The translations under genes and the position numbers were made by a program. The notes under the pieces are model-generated. The model saw nothing but the letters and a program-made list of their open reading frames with translations. It did no database searches and was not told where the DNA came from. A stretch of 64,000 bases of DNA from an uncultured Bacteroidota bacterium. Its GTDB lineage: Bacteria; Bacteroidota; Bacteroidia; Flavobacteriales; Flavobacteriaceae. Of the stretch, positions 8,381 to 20,900 are shown one piece after another (positions within the stretch are counted from its first letter, which is position 1; every line of letters begins with the position of its first letter). Location: contig CACEAZ010000007.1 of assembly GCA_902557655.1 (NCBI GenBank), forward strand, positions 1-64,000. The letters are read 5' to 3'.

Positions 8381-11300
8381 TTAATTAGTGTTTAATTCCT
8401 CTTCTCCTAAACTTGCATCCATTAGTTCATCATAGCTTTCTTTAGAACCAACCAAAATATCATCGTATTTTTTTAATCCTGTTCCAGCTGGAATTCTATG
8501 GCCAACAATCACATTTTCTTTTAAGCCATCTAAATTATCAACTCTAGCATTAACTGCAGATTCATTTAGAACTTTGGTTGTTTCTTGAAATGAAGCTGCA
8601 GAAATAAACGACTTCGTCTGCAATGAAGCCTTTGTAATTCCTTGTAAAATTGGAGTCGCAGTAGCAGGACGAGCATCTCTAGCTACCAAAAGATTCTTAT
8701 CTTCTCTTCTTAAAATAGAGTTTTCATCTCTGAAATCTCTAGATGAAATAATTTGTCCTACTTTATAAGATTCAGAATCTCCTGCGTCTTCAACAATTTT
8801 CTTTCCATAAATATTGTCATTTTCTTCAATAAAATCAGACTTATGTATAAGCTGATCTTGTAGGAAGATAGTATCTCCAGAGTCTTTAATTTTTACCTTT
8901 CTCATCATTTGTCTAACTACTACTTCAAAATGCTTATCGTTTATCTTAACACCTTGTAATCTATAAACCTCTTGAACTTCATTAACCAAATATTGCTGAA
9001 CAGCGGATGGTCCTTTAATATTTAAAATGTCATTTGGTGTAATAGAACCTTCAGACATTGGAGTCCCTGCTTTAACAAAATCATTTTCTTGAACTAAAAT
9101 TTGATTAGATAATTTAATAAGGTACTTTCTTATTTCACCTGTTTTAGCTTCAATTATTATTTCTCTGTTACCTCTTTTAATTTTACCAAATGATACAACT
9201 CCATCTATTTCACTAACGATCGCGGGATTTGAAGGATTTCTTGCTTCAAATAATTCTGTAACTCTGGGAAGACCACCAGTAATATCACCTGTTTTAGCTG
9301 ATTTTCTTGGAATTTTAACTAATATTTTACCAAGATCAATTTTATCACCATCGTTTACAACAAGGTGAGCACCTACAGGTAAATTATATGATCTAATTAT
9401 CTCATCTTTTGAATTTTTAACAAGTAATGTAGGAATCATTTTTTTATTTCTTGATTCAATGATTACTTTCTCTTGGAATCCTGTTTGCTCATCAATTTCA
9501 ACTTCATAGGTTAAACCTTGTTCAATATTTTCATAACTAATTTTACCTGCAAAATCAGAAATAATAACTCCATTGTAAGGATCCCACTCACATATTAATG
9601 TGCCTTTTTTAATTTTCCTTTTACCCTTTACATACAGAAATGAACCATAAGGGATGTTGTTAGTACTCAGAGTTAGTCCTGTATTTGGATCAGAAATTTT
9701 TATTTCAGAAGTTCTTGAAATAACTATTTCAACATCATCACCATCATTGTTTTTTCCTTTAACCGTCTTAAGGTCTTCAATTTCAATATTTCCGTCAAAC
9801 TTGGATGTTACACTATTTTCTTCAGAAATATTTCCTGCAATACCACCAACATGGAATGTTCTAAGTGTCAGCTGAGTACCAGGCTCACCAATTGACTGAG
9901 CTGCAACTACTCCAACAGCTTCTCCCATTTGAACATTTTTACCTGTAGCCAGGTTTCTTCCATAACATTTTGCACAAATACCTCTTTTTGTTTCACAAGT
10001 CAATGGAGACCTAACTTCAACTGTATCAACAGATGAATTTTCAATGTTTCTAGAAATTTCATCATTGATTAAATCTCCTGATTTGACAAGAAGATCTCCG
10101 GTAATCGGATCATACACATCATGTAAGGAAGTTCTTCCAACAATTCTAGCACCTAACTTTTCAACAACCTCTTCATTCTTTTTTAAAGCTGAAACTGATA
10201 TTCCTCTTAAAGTACCGCAATCTTCTTCGGTAACAATCACATCTTGAGAAACATCAACAAGTCTTCTAGTAAGGTATCCAGCATCTGCAGTTTTTAATGC
10301 AGTGTCAGCTAGACCTTTTCTAGCTCCGTGAGTTGAAATAAAATACTCTAAAATTGAAAGACCTTCTTTAAAGTTTGAAAGAATTGGATTTTCGATAATT
10401 TCACCACCACCAGCTGTAGATTTTTTAGGCTTGGCCATTAGACCTCTCATTCCAGTAAGCTGTCTAATCTGCTCTTTGGATCCTCTCGCACCAGAGTCTA
10501 GCATCATGTATACAGAGTTAAAGCCTTGTTGGTCTTCTCTAATTCTTTTCATAGAAAGCTCTGTAAGTTCTGCATTGGTAGAAGTCCAAATGTCAATAAC
10601 CTGATTATATCTTTCATTGTTTGTAATTAGACCCATATTATAATTTGACTTAATTACATCTACTTGCTTGTTAGCATGATTAATCATTTCAAATTTTTCT
10701 TTAGGTATAATGATATCCCCTAAACTAAATGAAAGCCCACCTTGGAAAGCAAACTTATAACCTAAGGTTTTTATCTCATCTAGAAATTCAGCTGTTTCTG
10801 GGACACTCGTCAACTTGAGTATTTCACCAATAATATCACGCAATGATTTCTTGGTAAGAACCTCATTTATGTATCCAGCAGCTTCAGGAACCTTTTCATT
10901 AAATAAAACTCTTCCAACCGTAGTGTCAACAATTTTATCTACTAAATTATTTTTTGCATCAAAATCTTTTGTTTTAACCTTTATAGTAGCATTCAAATCC
11001 ACTTTTTTCTCATTGTATGCTATAACAACCTCTTCAGGGGAATAAAAAGTCAAACCCTCTCCAAGTACAGTAATATTTTTATCAGAAATCTTCTGTTTAG
11101 TCATGTAATATAAACCTAAAACCATATCCTGAGATGGAACAGTAATAGGTGATCCATTTGCTGGATTAAGAATATTGTGTGACGCTAACATTAAAAGTTG
11201 AGCCTCTAAAATAGCTTCTGGACCCAGTGGTAAATGAACTGCCATTTGATCTCCGTCAAAATCTGCGTTAAAAGCTGTACAAACTAATGGGTGTAACTGT

Positions 11301-12688
11301 ATTGCTTTACCTTCGATTAATTTTGGTTGAAAAGCTTGAATACCGAGTCTGTGCAAAGTTGGCGCTCTATTTAGAAGAACAGGATGACCTCTTAAAACAT
11401 TTTCTAAGATATCCCATACAACAGGATCTCTTCTATCAATAATTTTTCTGGCAGATTTAACAGTTTTAACTATTCCTCTTTCCATTAATTTTCTAATGAT
11501 GAATGGCTTATATAATTCAGCAGCCATATTTTTTGGAAGGCCACATTCAAAAAGTTTTAAATCTGGACCTACAACAATTACAGATCTTGCTGAATAATCA
11601 ACTCTTTTTCCAAGCAAATTTTGTCTAAATCTACCTTGTTTTCCTTTGAGAGAGTCAGATAAAGATTTTAATGGTCTGTTCGATTCAGTTTTTACAGCAG
11701 ATGATTTTCTGGTATTATCAAATAGGGAGTCAACAGATTCTTGAAGCATTCTTTTTTCGTTTCTTAAAATAACTTCAGGTGCTTTGATTTCAATCAATCT
11801 TTTAAGCCTATTATTTCTGATGATTACTCTTCTGTATAAATCGTTTAAATCAGAAGTTGCAAACCTTCCTCCATCCAGTGGTACTAAGGGTCTTAGTTCT
11901 GGTGGAATAACAGGGATTGCTTTCATAACCATCCATTCGGGTAAATTCTCTCTGTTAAGATTTCCTTCTCTAAAAGACTCAACAACTTGAAGTCTTTTTA
12001 ATGCTTCAGTTTTTCTTTGTTTTGATGTTTCGTTATTAGCTTTATCTCTAAGCTCATAAGAAAGTTCATCTAAATTTATTCTAGATAGAAGTTCAATTAG
12101 ACAATCTGCACCCATCTTGGCAATAAACTTTTCTGGATCACTGTCATCTAGGTACATATTTTCCTGCGGTAGGGATTCCAAAACATTTAAATATTCCTCC
12201 TCAGTTAAAAAGTCCATTTTATTTAATGGTTCGCCTTCAATATTTTTTGCATTACCAGCTTGAATTACAACATATCTTTCATAATATATGATCATATCAA
12301 GTTTTTTAGAAGGAAGTCCTAAAAGATATCCAATCTTGTTAGGTAAAGATCTGAAGTACCATATATGAGCTACCGGTACAACTAAATTAATGTGTCCAAT
12401 TCTGTCCCTTCTAACCTTCTTCTCAGTTACTTCAACCCCACATCTGTCACAAACAATCCCCTTGTATCTTATTCTCTTATACTTACCACATGCACACTCA
12501 TAATCTCTTACGGGACCAAAAATTCTTTCACAGAATAAACCGTCTCTTTCAGGCTTGTGAGTTCTGTAATTAATAGTCTCAGGTTTTAAAACCTCACCTC
12601 TAGAGGTAGATAATATTGATTCAGGAGATCCTAAACCAATTGAGATTTTATTAAATTTTACTGCAGTATTATCTTTTTTTCTACGCAT
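8381..12688 (-). CDS. rpoC: RNA polymerase beta' subunit
   Basis: This is the catalytic large subunit of RNA polymerase, 1435 residues, normal for Bacteroidota. The N-terminal zinc site is C65, C67, C80 and C83. The catalytic magnesium loop [12 protein letters not shown] starts at N474, with aspartates 476, 478 and 480. The second zinc cluster lies in [15 protein letters not shown]. It ends in the usual [14 protein letters not shown] region. The gap to rpoB is 20 bp and to DUF3467 7 bp, so all are likely in one transcript. Confidence 0.99.
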   Translation of the reverse strand: MRRKKDNTAVKFNKISIGLGSPESILSTSRGEVLKPETINYRTHKPERDGLFCERIFGPVRDYECACGKYKRIRYKGIVCDRCGVEVTEKKVRRDRIGHINLVVPVAHIWYFRSLPNKIGYLLGLPSKKLDMIIYYERYVVIQAGNAKNIEGEPLNKMDFLTEEEYLNVLESLPQENMYLDDSDPEKFIAKMGADCLIELLSRINLDELSYELRDKANNETSKQRKTEALKRLQVVESFREGNLNRENLPEWMVMKAIPVIPPELRPLVPLDGGRFATSDLNDLYRRVIIRNNRLKRLIEIKAPEVILRNEKRMLQESVDSLFDNTRKSSAVKTESNRPLKSLSDSLKGKQGRFRQNLLGKRVDYSARSVIVVGPDLKLFECGLPKNMAAELYKPFIIRKLMERGIVKTVKSARKIIDRRDPVVWDILENVLRGHPVLLNRAPTLHRLGIQAFQPKLIEGKAIQLHPLVCTAFNADFDGDQMAVHLPLGPEAILEAQLLMLASHNILNPANGSPITVPSQDMVLGLYYMTKQKISDKNITVLGEGLTFYSPEEVVIAYNEKKVDLNATIKVKTKDFDAKNNLVDKIVDTTVGRVLFNEKVPEAAGYINEVLTKKSLRDIIGEILKLTSVPETAEFLDEIKTLGYKFAFQGGLSFSLGDIIIPKEKFEMINHANKQVDVIKSNYNMGLITNNERYNQVIDIWTSTNAELTELSMKRIREDQQGFNSVYMMLDSGARGSKEQIRQLTGMRGLMAKPKKSTAGGGEIIENPILSNFKEGLSILEYFISTHGARKGLADTALKTADAGYLTRRLVDVSQDVIVTEEDCGTLRGISVSALKKNEEVVEKLGARIVGRTSLHDVYDPITGDLLVKSGDLINDEISRNIENSSVDTVEVRSPLTCETKRGICAKCYGRNLATGKNVQMGEAVGVVAAQSIGEPGTQLTLRTFHVGGIAGNISEENSVTSKFDGNIEIEDLKTVKGKNNDGDDVEIVISRTSEIKISDPNTGLTLSTNNIPYGSFLYVKGKRKIKKGTLICEWDPYNGVIISDFAGKISYENIEQGLTYEVEIDEQTGFQEKVIIESRNKKMIPTLLVKNSKDEIIRSYNLPVGAHLVVNDGDKIDLGKILVKIPRKSAKTGDITGGLPRVTELFEARNPSNPAIVSEIDGVVSFGKIKRGNREIIIEAKTGEIRKYLIKLSNQILVQENDFVKAGTPMSEGSITPNDILNIKGPSAVQQYLVNEVQEVYRLQGVKINDKHFEVVVRQMMRKVKIKDSGDTIFLQDQLIHKSDFIEENDNIYGKKIVEDAGDSESYKVGQIISSRDFRDENSILRREDKNLLVARDARPATATPILQGITKASLQTKSFISAASFQETTKVLNESAVNARVDNLDGLKENVIVGHRIPAGTGLKKYDDILVGSKESYDELMDASLGEEELNTN

Positions 12689-12708
12689 AACTTGAGTATA
12701 ATATTTTT

Positions 12709-15700
12709 TTATTCTTCTAATCTAATATCTAATCCTAATCCTTTTAATTCATGCATCAATACATTGAAAGATTCAGGTAATCCGGGTGTAGGCATTGATT
12801 CACCTTTTACAATTGCTTCATAAGTCTTAGCTCTACCTACAACATCATCTGATTTAACTGTGAGAATTTCCCTTAATGTACTGGATGCTCCGTAAGCTTC
12901 TAGTGCCCAAACTTCCATTTCTCCAAACCTTTGACCTCCAAACTGGGCCTTACCACCCAACGGTTGTTGTGTGATTAACGAATATGGACCAATTGATCTT
13001 GAATGCATCTTATCATCAACCATGTGACCTAATTTAAGCATGTAGATTACACCAACTGTAGCTGGTTGATCAAACTTTTGTCCTGTTCCACCGTCATATA
13101 GATAGGTATGACCAAATCTTGGTAAACCAGCCTCATCCGTAATATTATTTATTTCGTCCAAGGTAGCTCCGTCAAAAATCGGGGTAGAATATTTTCTATC
13201 AAGTTTTAAACCTGCCCATCCTAAAACGGTTTCATAAATCTGACCAATATTCATCCTAGAAGGTACACCTAAAGGATTTAGTACAATATCAACAGGCTTA
13301 CCATTTTCTAAGAAAGGCATATCCTCTTCCCTAACAATCTTAGCAACAATACCCTTATTACCATGTCTACCAGCCATCTTGTCACCAACCTTTAATTTTC
13401 TCTTTTTAGCAATGTAAACCTTAGCTAGCTTCAAAATTCCAGATGGTAACTCGTCACCAACAGAAATAGTAAACTTTTCTCTCCTCAATGAACCTTGAAG
13501 GTCATTTTCTTTAATCTTATAGTTGTGAATTATCTGAGAAACTGTTTCGTTTGTTGTTTTATCGGTTACCCACTTAGTTGAAACCAAATGAGCAAAATCA
13601 TCTGCAGAGTTTAACATTTTTTGAGTAAATTTTTTCCCTTTAGGAAAAACCTCTTCACCTAAATCATTAAATATTCCCTGAGATGTTTTACCGTTTAAAA
13701 TAGTATATAGTTTTTCAATTAAGATATCCTTTAACTCTGAAAACTTTAAGTCATAACTGTCTTCTAGCGCTTTTAAATCTTCTTTGTCTTGGATTCTTTT
13801 TCTTTTATCTTTTACAGATCTTGCAAATAACTTTTTATCAATTACAACTCCGTGCAAAGAAGGTGGAGCTTTTAATGATGCATCTTTGACATCTCCAGCT
13901 TTATCTCCAAAGATTGCTCTAAGAAGTTTTTCTTCTGGGGTAGGATCACTTTCACCTTTAGGTGTGATTTTACCAATAAGAATATCTCCAGCATTAATTT
14001 CCGCTCCAATTCTAATCATTCCATTCTCGTCTAGATCTTTAGTAGCCTCTTCAGAAACATTTGGAATATCATTAGTTAATTCTTCATTACCTAGTTTTGT
14101 GTCACGTACTTCAATTGAATATTCGTCAATATGAATTGATGTAAATACATCATCCCTAACAACTTTTTCGGAAATTACAATCGCATCTTCAAAGTTATAT
14201 CCTTTCCATGGCATAAAAGCAACCTGAACATTTCTTCCGAGGGCAAGTTCACCGTTATTGGTAGCATAACCTTCACACAAAACCTGTCCTTTTGTTACTT
14301 TATCACCCTTTGAAACAATAGATTTTAAATTTACACATGTACCTTGATTTGTTTTTTTAAATTTTGTCAACTTATAGGTAACTACATCAGAATCAAAACT
14401 TGTTAAAACTTCACTTTTATTTCTATTATATTTAATTACTATCTCATTAGCATCAACATATTTCACAGTACCATTAGCTTCAGCATTAATTAAAACTCTA
14501 GAGTCCGAAGCAACTTGTTTTTCTAAGCCAGTACCAACAATAGGAGACTGAGGCAATAAAAGTGGAACCGCTTGACGCATCATGTTTGAGCCCATAAGTG
14601 CACGGTTTGCATCATCATGTTCCAAGAAAGGAATTAAAGATGCAGAAATTGAAGCAATTTGATTGGGCGCAACATCAGTGTAGTGAACATTGTTAGGTTC
14701 GGTTAACGGGAAGTCACCTTCCTGTCTAGCAATAACCTTATCATCTGTAATTTTACCAGATTTGTCAACACTAATATTAGATTGAGCAATAAGTTTATTT
14801 TCCTCCTCTTCAGCACTTAAATAAATAGGGTCGGACTTCAAATCAACAACACCGTCTTTAACCTTTCTGTATGGTGTTTCAATGAATCCCATATTATTAA
14901 TTTTTGCAAATACACCTAGGGATGAAATTAAACCAATATTTGGACCTTCAGGGGTTTCAATTGGGCATAATCTACCATAATGTGTATAATGAACATCACG
15001 GACTTCAAACCCAGCACGTTCCCTTGACAAACCTCCAGGGCCTAGGGCAGATAATCTTCTTTTGTGAGTAATCTCAGCCAATGGATTCGTTTGATCCATA
15101 AATTGAGACAATTGGTTTGTTCCAAAAAATGAATTAATAACCGAAGATAAAGTTTTGGCATTAATCAAATCTATGGGAGTGAAAACCTCATTATCTCTCA
15201 CATTCATTCTTTCCCTGATAGTTCTGGCCATTCTAGCAAGACCAACACCAAATTGTGAGGAAAGTTGTTCCCCAACAGTTCTAACTCTTCTATTTGATAA
15301 ATGATCTATATCATCTATTTCTGCTTTAGAGTTAATAAGTTCTATTAAATATTTTATTATCGTAATAATATCTTCAGTAGTTAAAACTTGCTTATCCATT
15401 CCAATGTCTAAACCAAGTTTTTTATTCATTCTATACCTACCTACATCACCAAGATTATATCTTTGTTCACTAAAAAATAGTTTATCAATTATACCTCTCG
15501 CCGTTTCTTCATCTGGTGGCTCAGCATTTCTTAATTGTCTATAAATATGCTCTACCGCTTCTTTTTCAGAATTTGTAGGATCTTTTTGAAGAGTGTTGTG
15601 AATGATAGCATATTCTCCCTGCTGAGTTATTTCTTTGTGAATTAAAACAGTTTTAACTCCTGACTCAATAATTTCAATAGCATTTTCTTTATCAATTTCT

Positions 15701-16521
15701 GTATCTCTATCTAAAACAATTTCATTTCTTTCAATAGAAACAACCTCACCTGTATCTTCATCAACAAAATCTTCATGCCAAGTATTTAAAACACGAGCAG
15801 CTAATTTTCTACCATAAAACTTTTTAAGATTGGCCTTGGAAACCTTAATTTCTTCAGCTAAATCAAATATCTCTAAAATATCTTTATCTCTTTCATAACC
15901 AATTGCTCTAAATAGAGTTGTAACTGGAAGTTTCTTTTTTCTGTCAATATAAGCGTACATAACACTGTTAATGTCAGTTGCAAACTCTATCCATGATCCT
16001 TTAAAAGGAATGACACGAGCAGAGTATAATTTTGTTCCATTTGCGTGAAAAGATTGTCCAAAAAATACACCAGGAGATCGGTGTAATTGAGAAACCACAA
16101 CCCTTTCTGCACCATTTATACAAAAAGTACCGCTAGGTGTCATGTAGGGAATTGTACCTAAATATACATCTTGAACAATCGTTTCAAAATCTTCATGTTC
16201 AGGGTCTGTACAGTACAACTTTAATCTTGCCTTAAGAGGAACGCTGTAGGTTAAACCTCTTTCAATACATTCTTGGATTGAATATCTTGGAGGATCAACA
16301 AAATAATCAAGAAATTCTAATACGAACTGATTCCTTGCATCAGTTATAGGAAAATTATCCTGGAAAGTATTATATAGACCTTCCTCAGCACGTTCGTCTG
16401 ATTTAGTTTCTAATTGAAAGAAATCTTGAAAAGATTTAATTTGAATATCCAAAAAGTCAGGATATTGACTAGCATTTTTAATCGATGAAAAATTAATTCT
16501 TTCAGCTAAATTTGATGACAT
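12709..16521 (-). CDS. rpoB: RNA polymerase beta subunit
   Basis: The 1270-residue protein is the second large subunit of the core enzyme. The rifampicin-binding cluster is intact and looks wild-type ([20 protein letters not shown] and LSALGPGG). [10 protein letters not shown]-type and [10 protein letters not shown]-type segments are present, and the C-terminus ends in [12 protein letters not shown]. No rifampicin-resistance change is obvious by eye. It lies downstream of rplL across a 104-bp gap holding a 12-bp inverted repeat. Confidence 0.99.
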   Translation of the reverse strand: MSSNLAERINFSSIKNASQYPDFLDIQIKSFQDFFQLETKSDERAEEGLYNTFQDNFPITDARNQFVLEFLDYFVDPPRYSIQECIERGLTYSVPLKARLKLYCTDPEHEDFETIVQDVYLGTIPYMTPSGTFCINGAERVVVSQLHRSPGVFFGQSFHANGTKLYSARVIPFKGSWIEFATDINSVMYAYIDRKKKLPVTTLFRAIGYERDKDILEIFDLAEEIKVSKANLKKFYGRKLAARVLNTWHEDFVDEDTGEVVSIERNEIVLDRDTEIDKENAIEIIESGVKTVLIHKEITQQGEYAIIHNTLQKDPTNSEKEAVEHIYRQLRNAEPPDEETARGIIDKLFFSEQRYNLGDVGRYRMNKKLGLDIGMDKQVLTTEDIITIIKYLIELINSKAEIDDIDHLSNRRVRTVGEQLSSQFGVGLARMARTIRERMNVRDNEVFTPIDLINAKTLSSVINSFFGTNQLSQFMDQTNPLAEITHKRRLSALGPGGLSRERAGFEVRDVHYTHYGRLCPIETPEGPNIGLISSLGVFAKINNMGFIETPYRKVKDGVVDLKSDPIYLSAEEEENKLIAQSNISVDKSGKITDDKVIARQEGDFPLTEPNNVHYTDVAPNQIASISASLIPFLEHDDANRALMGSNMMRQAVPLLLPQSPIVGTGLEKQVASDSRVLINAEANGTVKYVDANEIVIKYNRNKSEVLTSFDSDVVTYKLTKFKKTNQGTCVNLKSIVSKGDKVTKGQVLCEGYATNNGELALGRNVQVAFMPWKGYNFEDAIVISEKVVRDDVFTSIHIDEYSIEVRDTKLGNEELTNDIPNVSEEATKDLDENGMIRIGAEINAGDILIGKITPKGESDPTPEEKLLRAIFGDKAGDVKDASLKAPPSLHGVVIDKKLFARSVKDKRKRIQDKEDLKALEDSYDLKFSELKDILIEKLYTILNGKTSQGIFNDLGEEVFPKGKKFTQKMLNSADDFAHLVSTKWVTDKTTNETVSQIIHNYKIKENDLQGSLRREKFTISVGDELPSGILKLAKVYIAKKRKLKVGDKMAGRHGNKGIVAKIVREEDMPFLENGKPVDIVLNPLGVPSRMNIGQIYETVLGWAGLKLDRKYSTPIFDGATLDEINNITDEAGLPRFGHTYLYDGGTGQKFDQPATVGVIYMLKLGHMVDDKMHSRSIGPYSLITQQPLGGKAQFGGQRFGEMEVWALEAYGASSTLREILTVKSDDVVGRAKTYEAIVKGESMPTPGLPESFNVLMHELKGLGLDIRLEE

Positions 16522-16572
16522 ATGTGTTATTATTTAAAAATGAGTTAAAAATCAATTAAGAACACCAAAAGA

Positions 16573-16602
16573 CATAGTTATAAATTTCAGTTTATAACTA
16601 TG
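16573..16602 (-). promoter_or_regulatory. 12-bp perfect hairpin between rplL and rpoB
   Basis: Bases 16573-16584 (CATAGTTATAAA) pair perfectly with 16591-16602 around a 6-base loop. On the minus strand only a short TTTT follows, so it is a weak terminator at most. The position matches where Escherichia coli has an attenuator and an RNase III site controlling the L12:RpoB ratio. A similar role here is inference. Confidence 0.55.
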
Positions 16603-16625
16603 CCTTAATGTGTTTAAAGTTAAAC

Positions 16626-17006
16626 TTATTTAAGTTCAACCTCAGCTCCAGCTTCTTCTAAAGATTTTTTAAATCCTTCAGCTTCGTCTTTACTTACTGC
16701 TTCTTTGATTGTTTTTGGTGCTCCATCAACAAGTTCTTTTGCGTCTTTAAGACCTAAACCTGTTAATTCTTTTACCAATTTAACAACTGCAAGTTTTGAT
16801 CCACCTGCTGCTGTAAGAACAACATCAAATTCTGATTTTTCTTCTGCTGCATCTCCTCCACCAGCACCACCTGCTGCTGCAGGAGCTGCAACTGCTGCTG
16901 CTGCTGGCTCAATGCCATACTCATTTTTTAAAATATCAGCTAACTCACTCACCTCTTTAACCGATAAGTTGACCAACTGTTCTGCGAAAGTTTTTAAATC
17001 TGCCAT
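16626..17006 (-). CDS. rplL: Ribosomal protein bL12 (L7/L12)
   Basis: This 126-residue stalk protein has the N-terminal dimerisation domain (1-32), an Ala/Gly-rich flexible hinge (about 33-56) and the C-terminal factor-binding domain with [24 protein letters not shown]. It recruits elongation factors to the ribosome through L10. It lies 27 bp after rplJ in the conserved ribosomal cluster. Confidence 0.98.
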   Translation of the reverse strand: MADLKTFAEQLVNLSVKEVSELADILKNEYGIEPAAAAVAAPAAAGGAGGGDAAEEKSEFDVVLTAAGGSKLAVVKLVKELTGLGLKDAKELVDGAPKTIKEAVSKDEAEGFKKSLEEAGAEVELK

Positions 17007-17033
17007 TTTTCTGTTTTTATTTTTACTTTATTA

Positions 17034-17549
17034 TTATTTATTTGATAATGTTTGAAGAATCCCTGAAAGTTTACCTCCACTAGATGATAGCGCAGAGATA
17101 ACATTCTTAGCAGGAGACTGTAACAACATAATTATATCTCCAATTAATTCCTCTTTGGACTTAATTGTAAATAAAGTTTCTAGCTGCTCATCTCCAACAT
17201 AAATATCCTCTTCAATCATCGCACCTTTTAAAATTGGTCTTTCAGATTTTTTTCTAAAATTCTTTATAACCTTAGCCGGTGCATTACTCACTTCAGCAAT
17301 CATAACTGAAGTATTACCTTTTAGCGTTTCTTTCAATTCACCAAAGTCTTTTTCGGAACTTTCCATCGCTTTTTCAAGCAATGTGTTTTTAACCACTGAT
17401 AATTTTACACCAGCTTTAAAACACATTCTTCTAAGATTTGATGTCTCAAGTGCATTCAATCCAGAAATATCTGTCAAATAAATATTTTGATTTGACTTTA
17501 ATACGTCTAAGATTTCATTTATTGCTACTGATTTTTCTTCTCTTGTCAT
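17034..17549 (-). CDS. rplJ: Ribosomal protein uL10
   Basis: The 171-residue stalk-base protein binds 23S rRNA and anchors L12 dimers. The N-terminus (TREEKSVAINEILDVLKSNQNIYLTDISGL) and the LRRMCFKAGVKLSVVKNTLLEKA segment are typical. In many bacteria the L10-L12 complex represses its own mRNA leader. Here only 9 bp separate it from rplA, so any such site would be inside rplA. It belongs to the rplK-rplA-rplJ-rplL set. Confidence 0.97.
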   Translation of the reverse strand: MTREEKSVAINEILDVLKSNQNIYLTDISGLNALETSNLRRMCFKAGVKLSVVKNTLLEKAMESSEKDFGELKETLKGNTSVMIAEVSNAPAKVIKNFRKKSERPILKGAMIEEDIYVGDEQLETLFTIKSKEELIGDIIMLLQSPAKNVISALSSSGGKLSGILQTLSNK

Positions 17550-17558
17550 AATTACAAA

Positions 17559-18245
17559 TTATATTTTAGGGTCAATAGCTAAACTTGGACTCATTGTAGA
17601 TGATATGTATATACTTTTAATATACGTACCTTTTGATGATGTTGGTTTCATCTTTATTAATGTTTGTAGTAATTCGTTTGCATTACCTACAATTTTATCA
17701 GCTGAAAAAGAAACTTTTCCGATTGGAGCATGAACAATACCTGCTTTATCAACCTTGAAATCTATTTTACCAGCCTTAACATCAGAAACTGCTTTACCAA
17801 CATCCATAGTAACAGTACCTGTCTTTGGGTTAGGCATTAATCCTCTAGGTCCTAAAATTCTTCCTAAAGGTCCTAATTTACCCATAACACTTGGCATTGT
17901 AACTATAACATCTACATCAGTCCATCCCCCTTTAATTTTATCAATGTACTCATCAAGTCCAACAAAATCAGCTCCAGCATTTCTAGCTTCTTCCTCTTTA
18001 TCCGGTGAAACTAATGCTAAAACCTTCATGTCTTTTCCCGTTCCATTAGGAAGAGAAACTACACCTCTTACCATTTCATTAGCTTTTTTAGGATCAACTC
18101 CTAATCTAACAGCTAAATCAACAGATGCATCAAACTTAGTAGTAGTAATATCTTTCAACAAGGAACATGCCTCATCCAAGTTATATAACTTTGAATTGTC
18201 CACTTTTGCTTCCGATAATTTTCTATTCTTTGTTAATTTTCCCAT
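17559..18245 (-). CDS. rplA: Ribosomal protein uL1
   Basis: This 228-residue protein forms the L1 stalk that helps release E-site tRNA. Landmarks are the start [24 protein letters not shown], and [15 protein letters not shown]. The ATG at 18245 gives the family's usual start. A longer frame from 18284 would overlap rplK and adds no conserved residues. It lies 10 bp after rplK. Confidence 0.98.
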   Translation of the reverse strand: MGKLTKNRKLSEAKVDNSKLYNLDEACSLLKDITTTKFDASVDLAVRLGVDPKKANEMVRGVVSLPNGTGKDMKVLALVSPDKEEEARNAGADFVGLDEYIDKIKGGWTDVDVIVTMPSVMGKLGPLGRILGPRGLMPNPKTGTVTMDVGKAVSDVKAGKIDFKVDKAGIVHAPIGKVSFSADKIVGNANELLQTLIKMKPTSSKGTYIKSIYISSTMSPSLAIDPKI

Positions 18246-18255
18246 ATTGATTAAA

Positions 18256-18696
18256 TTATTCAGGTGCTTTACCTCCCTTAACATTTATACCCATTGATCT
18301 CGCGGTACCTGCAACCATTTTCATTGCTGACTCAACCGTAAATGCATTTAAATCTACCATTTTGTCCTCTGCAATTTTTTTCACCTGATCCCATGATACC
18401 TTAGAAACTTTATTAATGTTTGGCTCACCAGAACCTTTTTTAACCTTAGCCGCCTCTAGTAGCTGAACAGCTGCTGGAGGAGTTTTGATTACAAAATCAA
18501 ATGATTTGTCTTTGTAAACAGTTATAACAACCGGTAAAACTTTTCCTGGTTTGTCCTGAGTTCTAGCATTGAATTGCTTACAAAAATCCATTATATTAAC
18601 ACCAGCTGCACCTAAAGCAGGTCCTACTGGTGGCGATGGATTAGCAGCACCTCCTCTAACTTGTAACTTGAGAACTTTATCTATTTCTTTTGCCAT
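18256..18696 (-). CDS. rplK: Ribosomal protein uL11
   Basis: The 146-residue protein binds the GTPase-associated centre of 23S rRNA with L10. The N-terminal [20 protein letters not shown] motif, which includes the thiostrepton-sensing prolines, is intact, as is the C-terminal [12 protein letters not shown]. It lies after nusG across a 66-bp gap containing a hairpin. Confidence 0.98.
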   Translation of the reverse strand: MAKEIDKVLKLQVRGGAANPSPPVGPALGAAGVNIMDFCKQFNARTQDKPGKVLPVVITVYKDKSFDFVIKTPPAAVQLLEAAKVKKGSGEPNINKVSKVSWDQVKKIAEDKMVDLNAFTVESAMKMVAGTARSMGINVKGGKAPE

Positions 18697-18714
18697 ATTA
18701 CTAATTTAAGTTTC

Positions 18715-18747
18715 AATGATTTCATTATTGGAAGCAATAAAATCATT
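18715..18747 (-). promoter_or_regulatory. Hairpin between nusG and rplK
   Basis: AATGATTT (18715-18722) pairs with 18740-18747 and TATTG (18726-18730) with 18735-18739. There is a 3-base bulge and a 4-base loop. No T-run follows on the minus strand, so RNA processing or folding is more likely than termination. Confidence 0.4.
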
Positions 18748-18762
18748 TATATTATGTAACAT

Positions 18763-19320
18763 TTATAATTTTTCAACTTGCATATAACTAAGTTCCAGTG
18801 GAGTTTTTCTTCCAAAGATCTTAACCATTACCTCAAGTTTTCTTTTTTCTTCATTAATTTTTTCAATAGTTCCATCAAATCCGTTAAACGGACCGTCAAT
18901 AACTTTGACACTTTCTCCATGAATAAATGGAATAATAATGTCAGATTCTTCTTGTAAAGCCAATTCATCTACTTTTCCAAGCATTCTATTAACCTCCGAT
19001 TGTCTCAAAGGAATAGGATCTCCACCTTTAGTTTCACCTAAAAAACCAATTACATTTGTGACTGACTTGATTACGTGAGGAACTTCTCCTGCAAGGTTGG
19101 CTTTAATCATTATATAGCCAGGAAAATAAGTTTTATCTTTAGTAACTTTTTTTCCTTTTCTAATTTGAACAACTTTTTCAGAGGGTACAAGTATTTCTTC
19201 TATAAAACTGTCCATACCCATATGAGAAATCTCATTTTCAATATATGTTTTGATTTTGTTTTCTTGACCACTTACTGCCCTTACAACATACCATTTAAAA
19301 AGCGAATTCTTATCTGACAT
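18763..19320 (-). CDS. nusG: Transcription antitermination factor NusG
   Basis: This 185-residue factor has an NGN domain (WYVVRAVSGQENKIKTYIE, then FPGYIMIKA) and a C-terminal KOW domain (GESVKVIDGPFNGFDGTIEKI). It binds RNA polymerase across the cleft and couples it to Rho or the ribosome. The length is near the housekeeping norm, so it is not a specialised paralogue such as UpxY. It is 7 bp after secE. Confidence 0.98.
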   Translation of the reverse strand: MSDKNSLFKWYVVRAVSGQENKIKTYIENEISHMGMDSFIEEILVPSEKVVQIRKGKKVTKDKTYFPGYIMIKANLAGEVPHVIKSVTNVIGFLGETKGGDPIPLRQSEVNRMLGKVDELALQEESDIIIPFIHGESVKVIDGPFNGFDGTIEKINEEKRKLEVMVKIFGRKTPLELSYMQVEKL

Positions 19321-19327
19321 ATACTTT

Positions 19328-19522
19328 TTAATTAATGAGATTAAAAAATTCTTTTATAATTCTACTGAATACTGTATCCAATCCCCAAATAATCAATGAA
19401 AAAATAATTGAAAACACAGCAACTAAAACTGTTAAATTCAATCCTTCATTAAAGTTCGGCCAACTTACGTGAGACCTAAGCTCTTCAAAAGATTCTTTTA
19501 CATATTTAACAATTCCTGTCAT
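19328..19522 (-). CDS. secE: Preprotein translocase subunit SecE
   Basis: The 64-residue subunit has the amphipathic segment KESFEELRSHVSWPNFNE and one membrane helix (about 29-48), the short one-helix form common outside Gammaproteobacteria. It clamps SecY in the translocon. It lies between tRNA-Trp and nusG, the normal position. Confidence 0.95.
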   Translation of the reverse strand: MTGIVKYVKESFEELRSHVSWPNFNEGLNLTVLVAVFSIIFSLIIWGLDTVFSRIIKEFFNLIN

Positions 19523-19538
19523 ATTATATTATTTTTTG

Positions 19539-19611
19539 CACGGGTTGAGAGACTCGAACTCCCGACACCTGGTTTTGGAGACCAGTGCTCTACCAACTGA
19601 GCTAAACCCGT
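19539..19611 (-). tRNA. tRNA-Trp (anticodon CCA)
   Basis: The minus strand folds into a full cloverleaf: acceptor ACGGGTT / AACCCGT, D arm GCTC-GAGC, anticodon loop CTCCAAA giving CCA, T arm GGGAG-TTCGAGT-CTCTC, and discriminator G. The 3' CCA is not encoded. It lies between tuf and secE, as in most Bacteroidota. Confidence 0.97.
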
Positions 19612-19622
19612 AAACATAAGTC

Positions 19623-19656
19623 AAGGTATTTTGCTTATTACTAAACAAAATACCTT
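19623..19656 (-). promoter_or_regulatory. 11-bp perfect hairpin between tuf and tRNA-Trp
   Basis: AAGGTATTTTG (19623-19633) is perfectly complementary to 19646-19656 with a 12-base loop. It follows the tuf stop codon by about 23 bases on the minus strand. There is no strong T-run downstream, so partial termination or processing that frees the tRNA is plausible. Confidence 0.5.
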
Positions 19657-19679
19657 AACATAATATTATGGGTTATTTT

Positions 19680-20867
19680 TTAGTCTAAAATTTCAGTTAC
19701 CTGACCAGCACCAACTGTTCTACCACCCTCACGGATTGCAAAACGAAGTCCTATACTCATGGCAATTGGCTGGATCAACTCAACAGTGATAGTTAAGTTA
19801 TCTCCTGGCATTACCATCTCTACTCCTGAAGGAAGTGCAATAGTACCAGTAACGTCAGTAGTTCTTACATAAAATTGAGGTCTATAATTGTTGTGGAAAG
19901 GGGTATGACGACCACCTTCTTCTTTTTTCAAAATATAAACTTCAGCTTTAAACTTTGAATGAGGAGTTACAGAACCTTTCTTACAGATTACCATACCTCT
20001 ACTGATATCAGTTTTTTCAATACCTCTTAACAGAATCCCAACATTATCACCAGCTTCTCCTCTGTCTAATATCTTACGGAACATCTCTACTCCAGTAACT
20101 GTAGAATCAAGCTTTTCAGCTCCCATTCCAATGATATCAACAGCATCACCTGTATTTGCAACACCAGTTTCAATTCTTCCTGTTGCCACAGTACCTCTAC
20201 CAGTAATTGAGAATACATCCTCAATAGGCATTAAAAAATCTTTATCAACCTCACGAGTAGGTAACTCAATCCAAGAATCAACATTTTTCATTAATTCAAG
20301 AACTGTATCTACCCATTTTTGCTCACCGTTTAAGGCTCCTAATGCAGAACCAGCGATAACAGGACCGTTATCACCATCATATTCATAAAATGATAATAAT
20401 TCACGGATTTCCATTTCAACAAGTTCTAAAAGCTCGTCATCATCTACCATATCAACCTTATTCATAAACACAACAATTCTTGGAATACCAACTTGTCTTC
20501 CTAATAGAATGTGTTCACGAGTCTGAGGCATTGGCCCATCAGTAGCAGCAACAACAAGTATTGCTCCATCCATTTGTGCAGCACCAGTTACCATGTTTTT
20601 TACATAGTCGGCGTGACCTGGACAGTCTACGTGAGCGTAGTGACGATTCTCAGTCGAATATTCAACGTGTGATGTATTGATAGTAATACCTCTTTCTTTT
20701 TCTTCAGGGGCATTATCAATAGTATCAAAATCTCTTTTTTCGGATAAACCAGCGCCAGCTAGAACAGTTGTAATAGCAGCAGTAAGTGTGGTTTTTCCAT
20801 GATCAACGTGTCCGATTGTACCAATATTTAAATGCGGTTTCGAACGATCAAATGTTTCCTTTGCCAT
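19680..20867 (-). CDS. tuf: Elongation factor Tu
   Basis: This 395-residue GTPase brings aminoacyl-tRNA to the ribosome. The P-loop GHVDHGKT is at 19-26, followed by [20 protein letters not shown] and SALGALNG. Domains 2 and 3 are complete, ending VTEILD. It is the first gene of the leftward cluster and has its own clear promoter. The usual upstream tRNA genes are 5 kb away. Confidence 0.99.
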   Translation of the reverse strand: MAKETFDRSKPHLNIGTIGHVDHGKTTLTAAITTVLAGAGLSEKRDFDTIDNAPEEKERGITINTSHVEYSTENRHYAHVDCPGHADYVKNMVTGAAQMDGAILVVAATDGPMPQTREHILLGRQVGIPRIVVFMNKVDMVDDDELLELVEMEIRELLSFYEYDGDNGPVIAGSALGALNGEQKWVDTVLELMKNVDSWIELPTREVDKDFLMPIEDVFSITGRGTVATGRIETGVANTGDAVDIIGMGAEKLDSTVTGVEMFRKILDRGEAGDNVGILLRGIEKTDISRGMVICKKGSVTPHSKFKAEVYILKKEEGGRHTPFHNNYRPQFYVRTTDVTGTIALPSGVEMVMPGDNLTITVELIQPIAMSIGLRFAIREGGRTVGAGQVTEILD

Positions 20868-20900
20868 AATATATTATTTTAGTTGCTTTTAAAATGAGCG

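Noticed and set aside
13784-14134. 116-codon frame opposite rpoB
   Set aside because: It is antisense to a conserved gene and shows no start signal or family.
16705-17055. 116-codon frame opposite rplL
   Set aside because: It results from the Ala/Gly-rich hinge read in reverse.
17755-18297. 180-codon frame opposite rplA and rplK
   Set aside because: It lies antisense to two certain ribosomal protein genes and has no recognisable motif; it is a codon-bias shadow.
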